From: Christensenella sp. UBA1750
Lineage (GTDB): Bacteria > Bacillota > Clostridia > Christensenellales > UBA1750
Direction of reading: 5' to 3'
NCBI GenBank assembly: GCA_002315655.1
Contig: DCHO01000065.1
Span: 1-64,000, forward strand
DNA length: 64,000 bases
Below, one piece after another: positions 53,001-62,000 of this stretch (position 1 is its first letter; each line of letters opens with the position of its first letter). The position numbers and the translations under genes were made by a program. Under the pieces are notes generated by a model, which saw only the letters and a list, made by a program, of their open reading frames with translations, searched no databases and was not told the origin of the DNA.

Positions 53001-54753
53001 TAAGATACAGATAGCCTGTGCGCACGACCTTATAGGGCGAATCGGCGCAGAACAGGTTCGTGTCGCAATTTGTGCCCTTGATATTGAAGTGCTCATCCAC
53101 CGTGTAGCCGGAAACAACCGTGCCGGAGCTATTACGGATGGTATAATCGGACAGATCGAGATAATAGGAATAGGAGGTGCTGCTGCCGGCAGCGAGCTTC
53201 AGATTGCCGTTTCCGTCAAAGGCTAAGGATGTGGAGGGCGCGGTATTGCCGCTGCCGTTTAATGCCACACCGTAGGGGTAAAGGTCGCACAGCAAATAAA
53301 CGGTGTCATTGCCGTCCACTGCCATGGCTGGGTCAATGAAAGCCGTGGAGGACGAACCGTTATACACATTTCCGTTGTCGCCCAAGTAATTGGCGAAAGC
53401 ATACGTCCAGTTTTCTCCGCCGTCCTTGGAAACGCTCACCAGCGTGTCCAGTCCGCCGCCGTCATAAACGGTGTTCCAGCGGGCATCCGCCGCCGCGACC
53501 AGCGTTCCGTCGGATAAGGTCACAAGGGAGGGAATGCGGAAGGAGTTGCTGCCCGCCGTGCCCTGCGGGAAGGGATTGCCCTGCGTGGTCTTGGGCGTTT
53601 CCTGCCCCTTGCTCTCGGGCAGCGCGGAACCGAAGGCAGCAATCACGGCGGCGGTGTTCTTCACCACGTTTGTGTCGGTGTCCGCCTGGGGATAATCGCA
53701 CCAGATGCAGAAGCACGCGCCGTAGGGGTCGGAAATGGTCGAACCCTGGAAGGAATTGACATTGAAGCCGGAGGCCTTCGTGGCGGTGCACTGCCAGTCG
53801 CTCTTGCCCAGCACCCAATAGTAGTCGCCGTGGGTGTTGACAACCTCAAAGCCGTAGGTGTTGTGCAGGGTGGAAGCGGACATAGGCGTGTAGCCCGACC
53901 AGCCGGAGGACCAGTAGAGAATCACAATATCGTTGTCAAAAGTGCCATAGGAGGTGGTGTTGTTGAAATAAATGCCGTCATTGAAGGCCATGGGGGTCAT
54001 GCCCGCGTCCTTGATGATGGAAGCCAGACCGTTGACATAGGAGACGAAGGAGCCGTATTTGCGGCTGCTGATGAGGTTGCCGAAGCCCATGGAGCCGGAG
54101 GTGTATTTGTCGTTGGCGTACTCGTCCGAGCCCATGTTAAAGTAAGTGCAGCCTTTTTTCGCAAAATACTCCGCATACTTCTTAACCAGCGTCTGCGTAA
54201 AGGCCACGGCCGTGGAATTGGTCACATCCACCGTGCGGGCGGAACCGGCATACGCCACGTTGGAAAGGCCGCAGTATTCCATGCAGTCCACAATGGCGTC
54301 CATGTGCCCAGGGGTGTTGATGAGCGGGATGATGGAAATGCTCTTGGATTTGGCATAGGCCAGAATCTCATCCATTTCACTCTCGGTCAGCTCATCTACG
54401 GTAAAGTTGCTGTACGCTTCGTTGCCGCTATGCAGCCCTGCGGAAACCTGCGCGCTTGTGTAGGTCGTGCCGCCGACAGTCAGCGACAGATCATCCAGCA
54501 GGAAGCGCAGCCCGTCGTTGCCGATGCCCAGCTGCACATGGGTAAACCCGGCAGAGGCGGCATTGTCGATGATGCTCTTTAAGGAACTAACGGAGAAATA
54601 CTTTCTGCCGCAGTCCACAAAAACGATCTTGATGAACGTGTCGTTGCCCGTGCTCCCGGAAGCCGCCACGGGCACCACACCGAGACCGAAAACGGTCGTC
54701 AGCGCCATCATGACCGCCAACATCCACGAAAGCACTCTCTTTCTCAGCTTCAT
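47092..54753 (-). CDS. giant secreted multidomain glycosidase: GH20 + GH33 sialidase + GH2
   Basis: A 2553-residue exported enzyme. After a signal peptide (to ~32) come: a GH20 beta-hexosaminidase-like barrel (~40-390; FNMGSDEYAND with D210-E211); a GH33 sialidase (~395-850; FRIP motif with R406, DARW, and Asp boxes SKDGGENW, STDGGKSW, SKDSGATW); and a GH2 beta-galactosidase-like unit (~865-1480; acid/base E1256 in SLGNE, nucleophile E1397 in SGEFVWTGFDYLG). Ig-like and DUF4982-like linkers, a Ser/Tyr-rich beta-trefoil-like module (~1860-1975), three MucBP-like/FIVAR units (~2010-2405) and a second beta-trefoil-like module (~2420-2553) follow. No LPXTG or dockerin ends it. It would strip sialylated galactosyl-hexosamine chains of mucin or milk glycans. 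GGAGG precedes ATG 54753. Confidence 0.9.
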   Translation of the reverse strand: MKLRKRVLSWMLAVMMALTTVFGLGVVPVAASGSTGNDTFIKIVFVDCGRKYFSVSSLKSIIDNAASAGFTHVQLGIGNDGLRFLLDDLSLTVGGTTYTSAQVSAGLHSGNEAYSNFTVDELTESEMDEILAYAKSKSISIIPLINTPGHMDAIVDCMEYCGLSNVAYAGSARTVDVTNSTAVAFTQTLVKKYAEYFAKKGCTYFNMGSDEYANDKYTSGSMGFGNLISSRKYGSFVSYVNGLASIIKDAGMTPMAFNDGIYFNNTTSYGTFDNDIVILYWSSGWSGYTPMSASTLHNTYGFEVVNTHGDYYWVLGKSDWQCTATKASGFNVNSFQGSTISDPYGACFCIWCDYPQADTDTNVVKNTAAVIAAFGSALPESKGQETPKTTQGNPFPQGTAGSNSFRIPSLVTLSDGTLVAAADARWNTVYDGGGLDTLVSVSKDGGENWTYAFANYLGDNGNVYNGSSSTAFIDPAMAVDGNDTVYLLCDLYPYGVALNGSGNTAPSTSLAFDGNGNLKLAAGSSTSYSYYLDLSDYTIRNSSGTVVSGYTVDEHFNIKGTNCDTNLFCADSPYKVVRTGYLYLTKSTDGGKSWSAPTLLNLKTSSEMACLVAPGNSVVTADGTVVFPVYSYNGSNESQRVSFIYSKDSGATWQRSESLSYNWGSESECVELADGTLRFFFRNNNCKICYADAKASASGYAWSTPVVTNVSVNSNTQLSALSYSKTLDGKQAILISCPAGSEASGSNSSAGTARVNGKIFVGLVDEDGSMNFAYSMSVPSVHSANRFGYSALTENKDGSIAILYEDYTNGWGSGDDCLCKMNFATYLISAIAPGAAVGEKALSGSREEVNFDDGWKFHLGDVSDAYAASFDDSAWDSVTLPHDFSISQSYTTSGEAESGFLPGGTGWYRKSFSVEESEIGKTFLLNFDGVYSDAYVYCNGQYVGEHHYGYSAFAVDLTEYVKSGSNVIAVKAVNNIPSSRWYSGSGIYRDVTLISANPVHIALNGTAVTTPDIASGKGTVQVSAEIVNDSAADKTVTVTANIYRKNSSVPVASGSKSVTVKAGSTVSADISAVVSSPALWSTDDPNLYTVQNVVTVDGKEVDAVTDDFGFRWTEFDGTKGFSLNGETVKLNGVCLHHDQGGLGAAAYSDAIERQLRLMKDMGVNAIRTTHNPADENLIALCNELGLMVIEEAFDGWSQPKNGNSNDFSKYFNATISADNGLVGAESGETYAQYAITSMVRRDRNAPCVILWSLGNEITEGTSTSCSAYPTIAKNLIAYVQAQDTSRPVTIGDNTRVTDKTSVMGQVLSAVQSAGGVVGFNYASSSQLSSLNSYWGALVSSETTSATNSRDVYVSQSNNAGVDGEYHLTSYDTSAVSWGKTAHASLYDTLTKDYISGEFVWTGFDYLGEPTPYNGTGSGSVTGSGAMPNSSYFGIADTTGFVKDTFYFYRSQWNTKENTLHLVTAWDADNQYTTNGKTPVVIYSNAAKVELYRNGSLIGTATGTRHTTAAGHTYITYTTASDNTSVCTAVSGSGSTALYATFNVTYASGIISAKAYDESGKEITDSCAGETSVSTPGAAAKIRLTAEKGAANTGELVYFDVEITDVNGIFDTTAEPTINITLSGSGKILAVDNGDQATTKKGQQPSVLTSDTAASLPAYAGRALVIVQAGEGDEAITLTATASGLETAISSVSVNGGEIPDAPDEPEKAGFVDPDGGEELLDALNLSGDEGTTLTARFAGSKGTPAVSVGNLSVAAASINNGTVSITLKKPGETTVTVSYLGKTYPIALTVYKAYAKQQTIELDIGESTTFVDETGDYEAAYTKDRLDEAIASVTVQGTTVAAVPAVEGGLTKQTTLGSTCLIGYVSGSSKYFLTASGSSLSYTNDASKATVWSVSGSGSSIYLKSGSYYLRHNNNSLGLSTSTSNATWSYSSSKGFYYSSSTKSFFSSRTSTYYLCYSSGFKLSTSSTKYAAAYTVAEGTPGVEGKAYTTITISGLSGGETKVGIGDTLYTVKVKSPHQVITVYTVDDVGKTLKDSYTISGAEGTLYTVDAPALYGYVAPQPVSGTFTGDVTGTITLIYNLNTDKNALKNALDAAITEQGEYTDATYQGYAAALAAAKTVYNKPRATQTEVDEALSALNDARDALTDKVYTVTVHFTDAWGDKLAEDETQSGKKGEVYAFTPAPIDNYDTPEAVSGTFAKDDSFTLVYVLNTDKSTLKTLLDEALPAADYTTASFAPYSAALISGKAVYDNAKAKQGDVDQAVKAINDAKDALAELTYGSITVHLIDDAGETIGEDIFLEGETGTTYTVILDPIENYDTPDPITGSFGKNTADEANAVYVLNTDKTALKRLLDETLAESDYTAVTYVPYKQAMTDGKTVYDNARAMQTEVNAAVTAIENAKAALKKNGSTFTLDTDGIDSGSEYVLTNTSGYALGVSNGSITATKLTASNSALSNVSDNYVWIITGNTSNGYVLKNKSTGTYLTYSTSSNWFTISYTLKVSSTQTAWKRKTSGSYTRLYATASRKSLYLRYSSGFGIATSATSSCNLMLYKAQ
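47540..48715 (-). repeat. three tandem MucBP-like/FIVAR coding units
   Basis: About 390 bases each (roughly 48715-48315, 48314-47925, 47924-47540). Each encodes a MucBP-like strand block (V-VHFTDAWGDKLAEDETQ-like, then Y-TP-PVSGTF) and a FIVAR helix pair opened by NTDKxxLKxLL and closed by QTEVDEALSALNDAKDAL-like sequence. The copies are diverged, so they are protein-level repeats rather than recent DNA duplications. Confidence 0.75.
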
Positions 54754-54888
54754 ATTCCGCTCCTCCATCCTCACAAAACGGACTATTTGCCCGTATATAC
54801 TCTAACAATTATAGTATAACCCATTTGAAACAGAATGGAAACATCGCTGACCTAATTTTCGGGAAAATCTCCGCATTTTGCTGCCATA

Positions 54889-56511
54889 TCAGGCATTCTT
54901 TTCTCCAAGCAGATCGTGATAGTGCTTCCATCTTCCATAGATTTCATCGTACTGTTTCCCGTGTGCCGCGTCAGGCTCCACGGTCATGCACCCGGCAGAA
55001 GCCATGTTTTCGATGGCTTCTCCCATCTCCATTCCTCCGGCCATAGCACCCAAAATCGCCGAGCTGACCGCCGTGAGCAGCGTCTCCTCGGAGACCTCCA
55101 CAGGTCTGCCCAGGACGGACGCAATCTGCCGCACCAAGAAGCCGTTTTTCAGCGGAATGCCGCCGCAGAGCACGATTTTGTCAAAAGGCAGTCCGTTTGC
55201 CGCAAAATGCTCCAAAATGATGCGGATGCTGCACGCAATCGACTGCACAAAGGCACAATAAAGGTCGGCGGTAGTGGTGGAAAGCCCCATGCCGAGTACG
55301 TTTCCGCGCAGCGCCATATTGTTAAGGACACAGCGGTTCCCGTTCCACCAGTCCAGTACCGTCACGGAATTGCTCCACGACTCTTTATCTGCCTGTTCCG
55401 ACAGATATTCGTGAAGCCCTTTCCCCTTCGCTTCCGCCTGTGCGGAAATCTCGGAGGGCACCATGGCTTTGCAGAACCAGTCCAGCATATCCCCCGCGCA
55501 GGGCGTTCCCGCGTCATACGACCACCTCCCCGGCACCATGCCGCCGAAGGTCACACCGTTGATGCCGCCGATGGTCATTTTTTCGTCAGAGGTGAAGGAC
55601 ATCGCCATAGAGGTGCCCACGGTGATGGCAATGGTTTTCGGCTCCTTTGCGCAGAAGTAAAGCCCCGGCGTGCTGCCGTCGCCCATGGGCACAGCCACGG
55701 GGATTCCCGCTTTCAGCCCCAAACGCTCTGCCGCAGCTTTCTTGAGAACTCCGCAGGGCGCGGAATAATCCGAGATTTCCCCCGCGAATTTCGCAAAGAA
55801 GGCCGCCGCAAAGCCGTCCGCCAGCGCGTCTAATTCATCCTTCTCCGGCCAGCCGGTCTTTTCGCTCCACAAGCCCTTGAACCCGGCGGAATACAGGCTG
55901 TGCACCTGCTTCCCGGTCAGCAGCAGCGCCAGCCATTCGCCCAGGTCGCAGAACCGCTCCGTCGCGTCAAAGACTGCCCTGTCCTCCTCATAGGTTTCCA
56001 GCAGCTTGGGCAGGGCATATTCGCAGTTGCAGGTTCCGGCATAGTTTTCAAGCACGGCAAATTTGCCCTCGTTTTCGTATAGTGCCTGAATCCTGTCGGC
56101 CTGTCCCGCCGCCGCATGGTGCTTCCACAGCTTGATATAGGCCATGGGATGCTTTTCAAACCCGGGAAGCTCGCTCACCACCGTGCCGTCCGATAGGCAC
56201 GGCACCATAGTGTAGGCCGTAGCGTCAATGCCGATCCCGATGATTTCGTCAGGGCTTACGCCGGACTTCTCCAGCGCGCCCCGGATGCTTTTGACCAGCG
56301 CGTCCTTATAGTCCTGCGGCTCGGCCAGCGCCGCATCCGCGGGCAGCGGCGTTCCGTCCGGGAGATTCCCGGTAACGACCCCATGCGGGAAAATCGCAAC
56401 GCTCTCCCCCATCACCTGCCCGCTTGCGCAGGACACCACCACCGCTCGGGCGGACAGCGTGCCGTAATCTATTCCAATGGCATATCCGTTCTTTTTCAGC
56501 ATTTCCTTCAT
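54889..56511 (-). CDS. FGGY-family carbohydrate kinase, ribulokinase-like
   Basis: A 540-residue kinase resembling AraB, which phosphorylates ribulose and related ketopentoses. YAIGIDYGTLSARAVVV is the N-terminal phosphate loop. GIGIDATAYTMVP, PMAYIKLWKHHAA, ITVGTSMAMSF and IVLCGGIPLKNGFLVRQIAS follow the ribulokinase order. araA and araD are not beside it. GAGGGTGG precedes the ATG and a promoter lies upstream. It is 135 bases upstream of the giant glycosidase gene on the same strand and could be co-transcribed with it, although its substrate is not an obvious product of that enzyme. Confidence 0.85.
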   Translation of the reverse strand: MKEMLKKNGYAIGIDYGTLSARAVVVSCASGQVMGESVAIFPHGVVTGNLPDGTPLPADAALAEPQDYKDALVKSIRGALEKSGVSPDEIIGIGIDATAYTMVPCLSDGTVVSELPGFEKHPMAYIKLWKHHAAAGQADRIQALYENEGKFAVLENYAGTCNCEYALPKLLETYEEDRAVFDATERFCDLGEWLALLLTGKQVHSLYSAGFKGLWSEKTGWPEKDELDALADGFAAAFFAKFAGEISDYSAPCGVLKKAAAERLGLKAGIPVAVPMGDGSTPGLYFCAKEPKTIAITVGTSMAMSFTSDEKMTIGGINGVTFGGMVPGRWSYDAGTPCAGDMLDWFCKAMVPSEISAQAEAKGKGLHEYLSEQADKESWSNSVTVLDWWNGNRCVLNNMALRGNVLGMGLSTTTADLYCAFVQSIACSIRIILEHFAANGLPFDKIVLCGGIPLKNGFLVRQIASVLGRPVEVSEETLLTAVSSAILGAMAGGMEMGEAIENMASAGCMTVEPDAAHGKQYDEIYGRWKHYHDLLGEKNA

Positions 56512-56581
56512 TATTTTTCCACCCTCATTTCAGTCCTATTTATATGGATAAGCTTTTCCGCTGTGCAATCATTTGATTTCC

Positions 56582-56610
56582 ATTATACAGGCGGTCAGGC
56601 AATCACGCAA
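56582..56610 (-). promoter_or_regulatory. sigma-A promoter of the ribulokinase-like gene
   Basis: Minus strand TTGCGT (56605-56610), 17-base spacer, perfect TATAAT (56582-56587). Confidence 0.65.
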
Positions 56611-56651
56611 CCGTTCGCCCGCTTCCTTCTTTGAAATGCCTGTTCAAGCGC

Positions 56652-56679
56652 TTGTTATTTTCGCTGTGTGTGCTATACT
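56652..56679 (+). promoter_or_regulatory. promoter of the GNAT-like gene
   Basis: TTGTTA (56652-56657), 16-base spacer, TATACT (56674-56679). Confidence 0.55.
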
Positions 56680-56765
56680 TGTGTTTGTCACAGACCGTTA
56701 CGCTGATTTGACAAAACGCACATGAATTGTGCGGGGAAAACATACTGTGGAAAAGAGATCAAGAT

Positions 56766-57401
56766 ATGTTCAGAAAGATGAAAAACGGTGAAGAAGAAAA
56801 GGTTGCGGAGGTGCTGACCGAGGCGTTCATAGAATACCCGCTCTACCGGGAGTGCCTGCGCGGCTGCACAGATTATCGCCATCAGTTGACGAAGTTTATG
56901 TTCGTTTGGGTAAATATATGGCAGGATTCCACCTATGTGAATGAAGAAATGAACTTCGTGGCCTGCCTTGAAAAGCCCGAGGACAACAATCCTTCGCCGT
57001 TTTCGCGCAGGATGCGGAGATTGTTGGTCGATCAGTTCCGCGATTATTCCTTAGCCTCACGGCTTCGGATGCTCCAATACCTGCTTATATCCGAGAGGGT
57101 TGTAAAAAAATACAATCAGAAAGGCGACTACTATCTTCACAGCCTTGCAACGATAGGAACAGCCCGGGGCAGCGGAATCATTTTCCGTTTTTTCAACGAA
57201 GTTGTGGGCAGCAGACCCTTTCTCTGCGAAACCCACACGGAGCGAAACAAAAGGCTTTATGAGCGCATGGGCATGGTTTTGTGTGAGGCCTTGACCTGGC
57301 ACCATCTCCCCCACTATCTCCTTCGGCGTCCCGAGGATGCCGACTGTAATTATGAATCGGCAATCGCAGAGCACAGCCGGAAAGACCCCTCCCCGCAATG
57401 A
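56766..57401 (+). CDS. GNAT-like acetyltransferase
   Basis: A 211-residue protein with the outline of the GNAT fold. VAEVLTEAFIEYPLYRECL forms the first strand-helix, GDYYLHSLATIGTARGSGII the central strand and acetyl-CoA loop (G-x-A-R-G-S-G), and FLCETHTERNKRLYERMGMV the C-terminal strand with N-x-x-LYE-x-xGF-type ending. The CoA loop is shorter than usual. The start MFRKMKNG is chosen over an ATG 13 codons upstream, though neither has a strong ribosome binding site. It is monocistronic and convergent with the condensation-domain gene. Confidence 0.75.
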   Translation: MFRKMKNGEEEKVAEVLTEAFIEYPLYRECLRGCTDYRHQLTKFMFVWVNIWQDSTYVNEEMNFVACLEKPEDNNPSPFSRRMRRLLVDQFRDYSLASRLRMLQYLLISERVVKKYNQKGDYYLHSLATIGTARGSGIIFRFFNEVVGSRPFLCETHTERNKRLYERMGMVLCEALTWHHLPHYLLRRPEDADCNYESAIAEHSRKDPSPQ

Positions 57402-57440
57402 ACCGACGGATTCTTTGCAATACAGGCATCCCCCATACAC

Positions 57441-57484
57441 AAAGCAGCCCGATCTGTCATTAAGACAAATCGGACTGCTTTTAT
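57441..57484. terminator. bidirectional terminator
   Basis: AAAGCAGCCCGAT / ATCGGACTGCTTT stem with T-rich flank between convergent genes. Confidence 0.85.
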
Positions 57485-57524
57485 GCTGAATCGCTTCAAT
57501 ATGTATGAAGTCTTTCGTAATGTT

Positions 57525-58934
57525 CTATTTCACGGAATCCATCAGCTCGCCGATGGTGATGTCGGGATGCTCCATCCCCATTCGGATCAGTCGGACGGTC
57601 TCCTCATGCAGCCTTCCGATTTCCTCCTCCGTAAAGTTGAAGGGGCGGTATTCATAGAAGAAATCCATGCCGCCGTCCGTGAAGCTGGGCACAATGAGGG
57701 CGTATAGGTTGCTGGCGAAATGGCCGGTGGTCATGCCGTCAAATTCAATGTTCATTCCTTCAATGGTGAAGGTCGAATCCAGCGGAACGCAGGAAAGAAC
57801 CATGGAAACATCCGCTTCGGTCATAAGATGCTTTTGATTTTTTGATTCGATCTTAAAACTATCCATGATAGAGAAATCCGAATGGCGCATGACGGCGAGC
57901 TGCTCCTGTGTGACTGTCTTCAGAGCCTCCGTAAAGGTAGCATCCTCCTTGACGATGGTACGCAGATGCTGTGCCTGAATGCGCAGTCCGCCGCAGTGAA
58001 GGTCATCCACGCGCACCCGGCGGTTGTTGACCATGGCGAAGGTCACGTTCTCCGAGCGCTCATTGATCGCGGAAAGATAGCTGCGCATTCCCAGAATGAT
58101 GAGGCTCTGCAGCGGCGCATGATACTCCCGCGCAAAGTCGTCCACTCTGCGAATCTCGTCACCGTCCATGTGGCAGCGCAGGGTCAGGCTTTTGTCGTGC
58201 AACAGGTCAACATAAATTGCGAAACGGTAATTCGGATCCCGCCTCCTTTTGCGCGTCTTGTTCAGCATCCGCATCCCGTCAACTCCCGCACAGAAAGAAG
58301 GATTGTCCGGTGGATAGACGGAATTGAAGAACGCCGCATCCGCATCATGCCGCTTTTGGTCATGCTTCCGTTCCAGATCGCGTATCAGGCTGTCCTCAAA
58401 CCGGGTCAGCGGCGCGGGCATTTCCGTTCCGTTTTCCAGCGCCAGATACACGCTTAAGAGATCCCTGTAGAAGATAAACACGGCAGCAATGTCCATGTTC
58501 ATGTGGGAAACGTTGAAATACAACCCGCTCCGACCGTCCCAGGTCGTAAAGAGGATTGTGCGAAAGACTTGACCCTTCAGATAGCGGATCGTCTTCTTTG
58601 CATCCTCAAGCAGGTAGGCCACCATATCCTCCCGGGTCTTTCCCGAAAAATCGGCAAATCCGATTTCCGGCTCCGGCAAAGAGGGCAGGAAGTAAGAGCG
58701 GGTGCCTTTCAGGGTTCTTACAAAGTGTTCCCGAAGGCAGTCGTTGCGTTCCTGCTCGATGATCAACGCCTTTTTGAAAATCTGCGGATCCAGCCTGTGG
58801 TCGGTGATGATATAGGTCGGAATTTGCGCCACATTCTTGTGAAGACAGAAATTCAACTGAAAGGCGTTTAGCTCCTGGCTGGCGGAAAGCTCGTACAGTT
58901 CAAGTCCCTTATACTCTTTTTTTCTCACGTTCAT
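57525..58934 (-). CDS. stand-alone NRPS condensation-domain-like acyltransferase
   Basis: A 469-residue protein with the chloramphenicol-acetyltransferase/condensation fold. The active-site segment is YFNVSHMNMDIAAVFIFYRD with H144 and D148, a reduced form of HHxxxDG (first His is Ser, Gly is Ile). TYIITDHRLDPQIFKKALII near the start is the substrate-tunnel helix, and later segments (TFAMVNNRRVRVDD, MVLSCVPLDSTFTIEGM) match the latch and floor loops. It is soluble and lacks carrier or adenylation domains. ATG 58934 (MNVRKKEYKG) follows GGGATAGGA; upstream in-frame ATGs have no ribosome binding site. It lies 165 bases past the permease gene of a carrier-protein cluster and could transfer the carrier-bound acyl group. 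Confidence 0.8.
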   Translation of the reverse strand: MNVRKKEYKGLELYELSASQELNAFQLNFCLHKNVAQIPTYIITDHRLDPQIFKKALIIEQERNDCLREHFVRTLKGTRSYFLPSLPEPEIGFADFSGKTREDMVAYLLEDAKKTIRYLKGQVFRTILFTTWDGRSGLYFNVSHMNMDIAAVFIFYRDLLSVYLALENGTEMPAPLTRFEDSLIRDLERKHDQKRHDADAAFFNSVYPPDNPSFCAGVDGMRMLNKTRKRRRDPNYRFAIYVDLLHDKSLTLRCHMDGDEIRRVDDFAREYHAPLQSLIILGMRSYLSAINERSENVTFAMVNNRRVRVDDLHCGGLRIQAQHLRTIVKEDATFTEALKTVTQEQLAVMRHSDFSIMDSFKIESKNQKHLMTEADVSMVLSCVPLDSTFTIEGMNIEFDGMTTGHFASNLYALIVPSFTDGGMDFFYEYRPFNFTEEEIGRLHEETVRLIRMGMEHPDITIGELMDSVK

Positions 58935-59099
58935 ATTCCTATCCCGGTTGTTTCCAATGACATAACCGTTTTCGAGGAAACACAGATAGTCTCCTTCAAT
59001 ACTATTTCTCTTAATGCTGATGGTCAAGAAAAAGAGAGCAAATTGCATTTTCAGAGCACTTTACTCTCTTTTTCAATCAACCTTATACGGTCTGCAATC

Positions 59100-62000
59100 T
59101 TACTCGATTGCTTTTAAGGATTCCACCATACTGATTGCCTTCATCCGCTTGGTCATGAACAGGTTCACAAGGACGGTGAAGCCCATGGTGATGCAGGCGG
59201 AATAGAGGTAGCTGACAAATTTGATGTCGTGGGAGAAGGTAACCATACTGACCTCGACGGTCTGGATGATGAACTGCGCCATGAGATAACCCAGGAAGGA
59301 GCCCACCAGCACGCCCAGCACGGACATGATGATGTTCTCTCTGAAAATATACATATTGACTTCCTTATGATTGAAGCCAAGCACCTTGACGGTAGCAATC
59401 TCACGCACACGCTCGGAAATGTTGATGTTGGTGAGATTATAAACCACGATAAAGGCCAGAACTCCGGCGCAGAGAATCATGACAAACACGACGATGGAAA
59501 GCGAGGCCATCGTATCCTTGACCGCATTGCTCGCCATATCCGTGAAGTATGCGCTGACGATGCGGCTATCCTTTGCCAGCCATTCCTCAGAGAAGGCATC
59601 GTGGCTGCCCATGTCATCAGTGCAACACAGGATCACCTGGGAATAGCCGTTCTTCTCCCCGGTCACTTTCTCATAATAGTCGGGAGAAATATACACATAG
59701 TTATAAATGTAGCATTCGGCGATCCCCGTTACCTTCATGGTGTACGTTTTGTCGTTGAAGGTCGTGCAGATCTCGTCCCCGATTCCGACTCCGAGCTTTT
59801 TGGAGAGCTTATTGGTGATTACCGCGCCATCGTCCGTCAGGGCAACAGGTGTCTTGGTATCCGGGTCGCGCAGATTTATGATCTCGGCGATGCTGTCTTT
59901 GTTTTCGGGAACGAATACAAAGGTGTCCTCCATCTGGACTTTGCCTTCCGGATCCGAAGCCTTGCAGTCATAGGTGACAACGCAGATCTGGCTCTCAACC
60001 CGCGGATCTTCCTCAAGCTGGGTGATCAGATCATCCAACTTCTCTTTTTCGCTGGTCTGGTTCAGGTAGAAGGTAACGTCCTCACGGCTCAACTCACCAT
60101 ACTGAATATCGGAAATGGGCGAAATCGCATTGTTCAGACCGAAGCCCGCAACCACCAACGCCATGCAGCCGGCAATGCCCAGCACCGTCATGAACAGGCG
60201 GAGCTTGTAGCGGAGCAGGTTTCTGGCCGTCAGCTTCTGGAAGAAGGAGAAATGCTTCCACAGCCAGGGCAGCTTTTCCAGGAATATCTTTTTACCCGCC
60301 TTGGGAGCCTTGGGGCGCATCAGCGCCGCAGTGGTGGTGCGCAGCTCCTTCCAACAGACGACCGCCGCAACCGCAACCGTGCAGATGAGTGCCACGACAA
60401 CGGAGACCAGCAGCATTCCGATGGGAACCTTGATGATGAAATAAGGCAGACTATACAGAATACTGTACGCCCCGAAGATGACGCGGGGCAGAATCTGCGA
60501 CAGTGCCACGGGGCCGACAATGCAGCCGCCCACGCAGGCCAGCGCCGCATACACCAGATACTTGGACGCCGTTTCAAACTGGGTGTAGCCCAGCGCCTTG
60601 TAGGTGCCCATCTGGGTGCGTTGCTCGTCAATCATGCGGGTCATGGTGGTTAAGCAGACCAGTGCCGCGACCATCAGGAAGAACACGGGGAACACGTCGC
60701 CGATGGCGTCGATTCGCATGGCGTCCTGCCGGAAGTTCGCATAGTTCACCATGATGTCCTCGCGGGAGAGCACATACCACTTGCCCGCCACCACGTCGGA
60801 AATCATGCTTTTCGCATTCTGAATGCGATTGAAGCCGCTGGACAGCTCCTTTTCCACTTCGGCCATGGAATCGGTGTATTCCGCCATGCCTTCTTCATAT
60901 TCATCCTGCGCATCGTCCAACTGTTCTTCGGAATCCACAAGCTGCCGGTGCGCATCATCCAGTTCTTTCTGTGCCTCAGCCTTCTTCTTTTTCAGCGTTC
61001 TCTGACCGCTTTTCAGGCTGGCTTTGGCATTTTCCAGCTCTCGCTTGCCGTCCTCGATTTCCTGGGCAGCCGCGGCAAGCTGTCGCTCCGCCTCTACCTT
61101 TCCGGCTTCATATTCTCTTTCCCCGGCTTCCAGCTCGATTCTTGCGCTGTTCAGCTCGGATTCTGCCGATTCGAGCTGGGCTTTGTATTCATTGTACTCT
61201 GCCATCTGCGCATCGGCTTCGTCCATCTGCGCCTTGGCTTCGTCCAATTCTCTCTGCGCGTCGTCCAATGCCGCCTGCGCTTCATCGTAGGCTTCCAGCA
61301 TCTCCTCTTTGCTCACTTCACTGCCGACCGACAGGTTGGCAAGCTCCTCTTCCTGCCGTGCAATGGACTCCTCGAGATCCGCAATTTTCTGCTCCATCTC
61401 GATGTATTCCGGTGTTCCGGGCTCCATCGTGCTTAGCTGCTCCTGATAGTTCTGCAACTGGGCCTTTGAAGCTTCCAGTGCAGCCTGAAGGATTGCAAGA
61501 TCCGTCGCGCTGATGGTGTGGCTTTCCTCCTGATCTATCTGCGCCTTGATCTGATCCAGCGTAGCCTGTGCCATGGACACTGCCCGCTGTGCCTGCTCAT
61601 ATTCCTCTTTGGCCTGTTCGTATTCTTCGATGGCATCCTGATACTCGGCGGTGGCGGCGGAGAATTCTCTTTCCGCCTTCTCATACTCGGATTTGCCTGC
61701 ATTGTATTCCGCCCAGCCGCTGTCCAGCTGCGCACGCGCATCCTTCAGCTTGGCCTCGGTTTCCTTCTTTTTCTGCTCATATTCGGCAATACCGGCAGCC
61801 AGCTCCTTCTTGCCGCTCTGGATGGAGGCCTCCGCGTGTCTTAACTGTCTCTCCGCGTCCGCGATCTGTTTGTCCGCTTCCTCGGAGCCGGCCTCATAAT
61901 CCTTCCAGCCCTGCTCCAATGCCAGCAGGCCGTCGTCGATCTGCTTTCTCGCATCCTCCAGCTGGGTGCGCGCTTCACTCAGCTCTTTGTCTGCCTTTTC

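Noticed and set aside
59229..60653. Plus-strand open frame of 474 codons
   Set aside because: It is antisense to the FtsX permease, which shows clear membrane helices and family motifs on the other strand.
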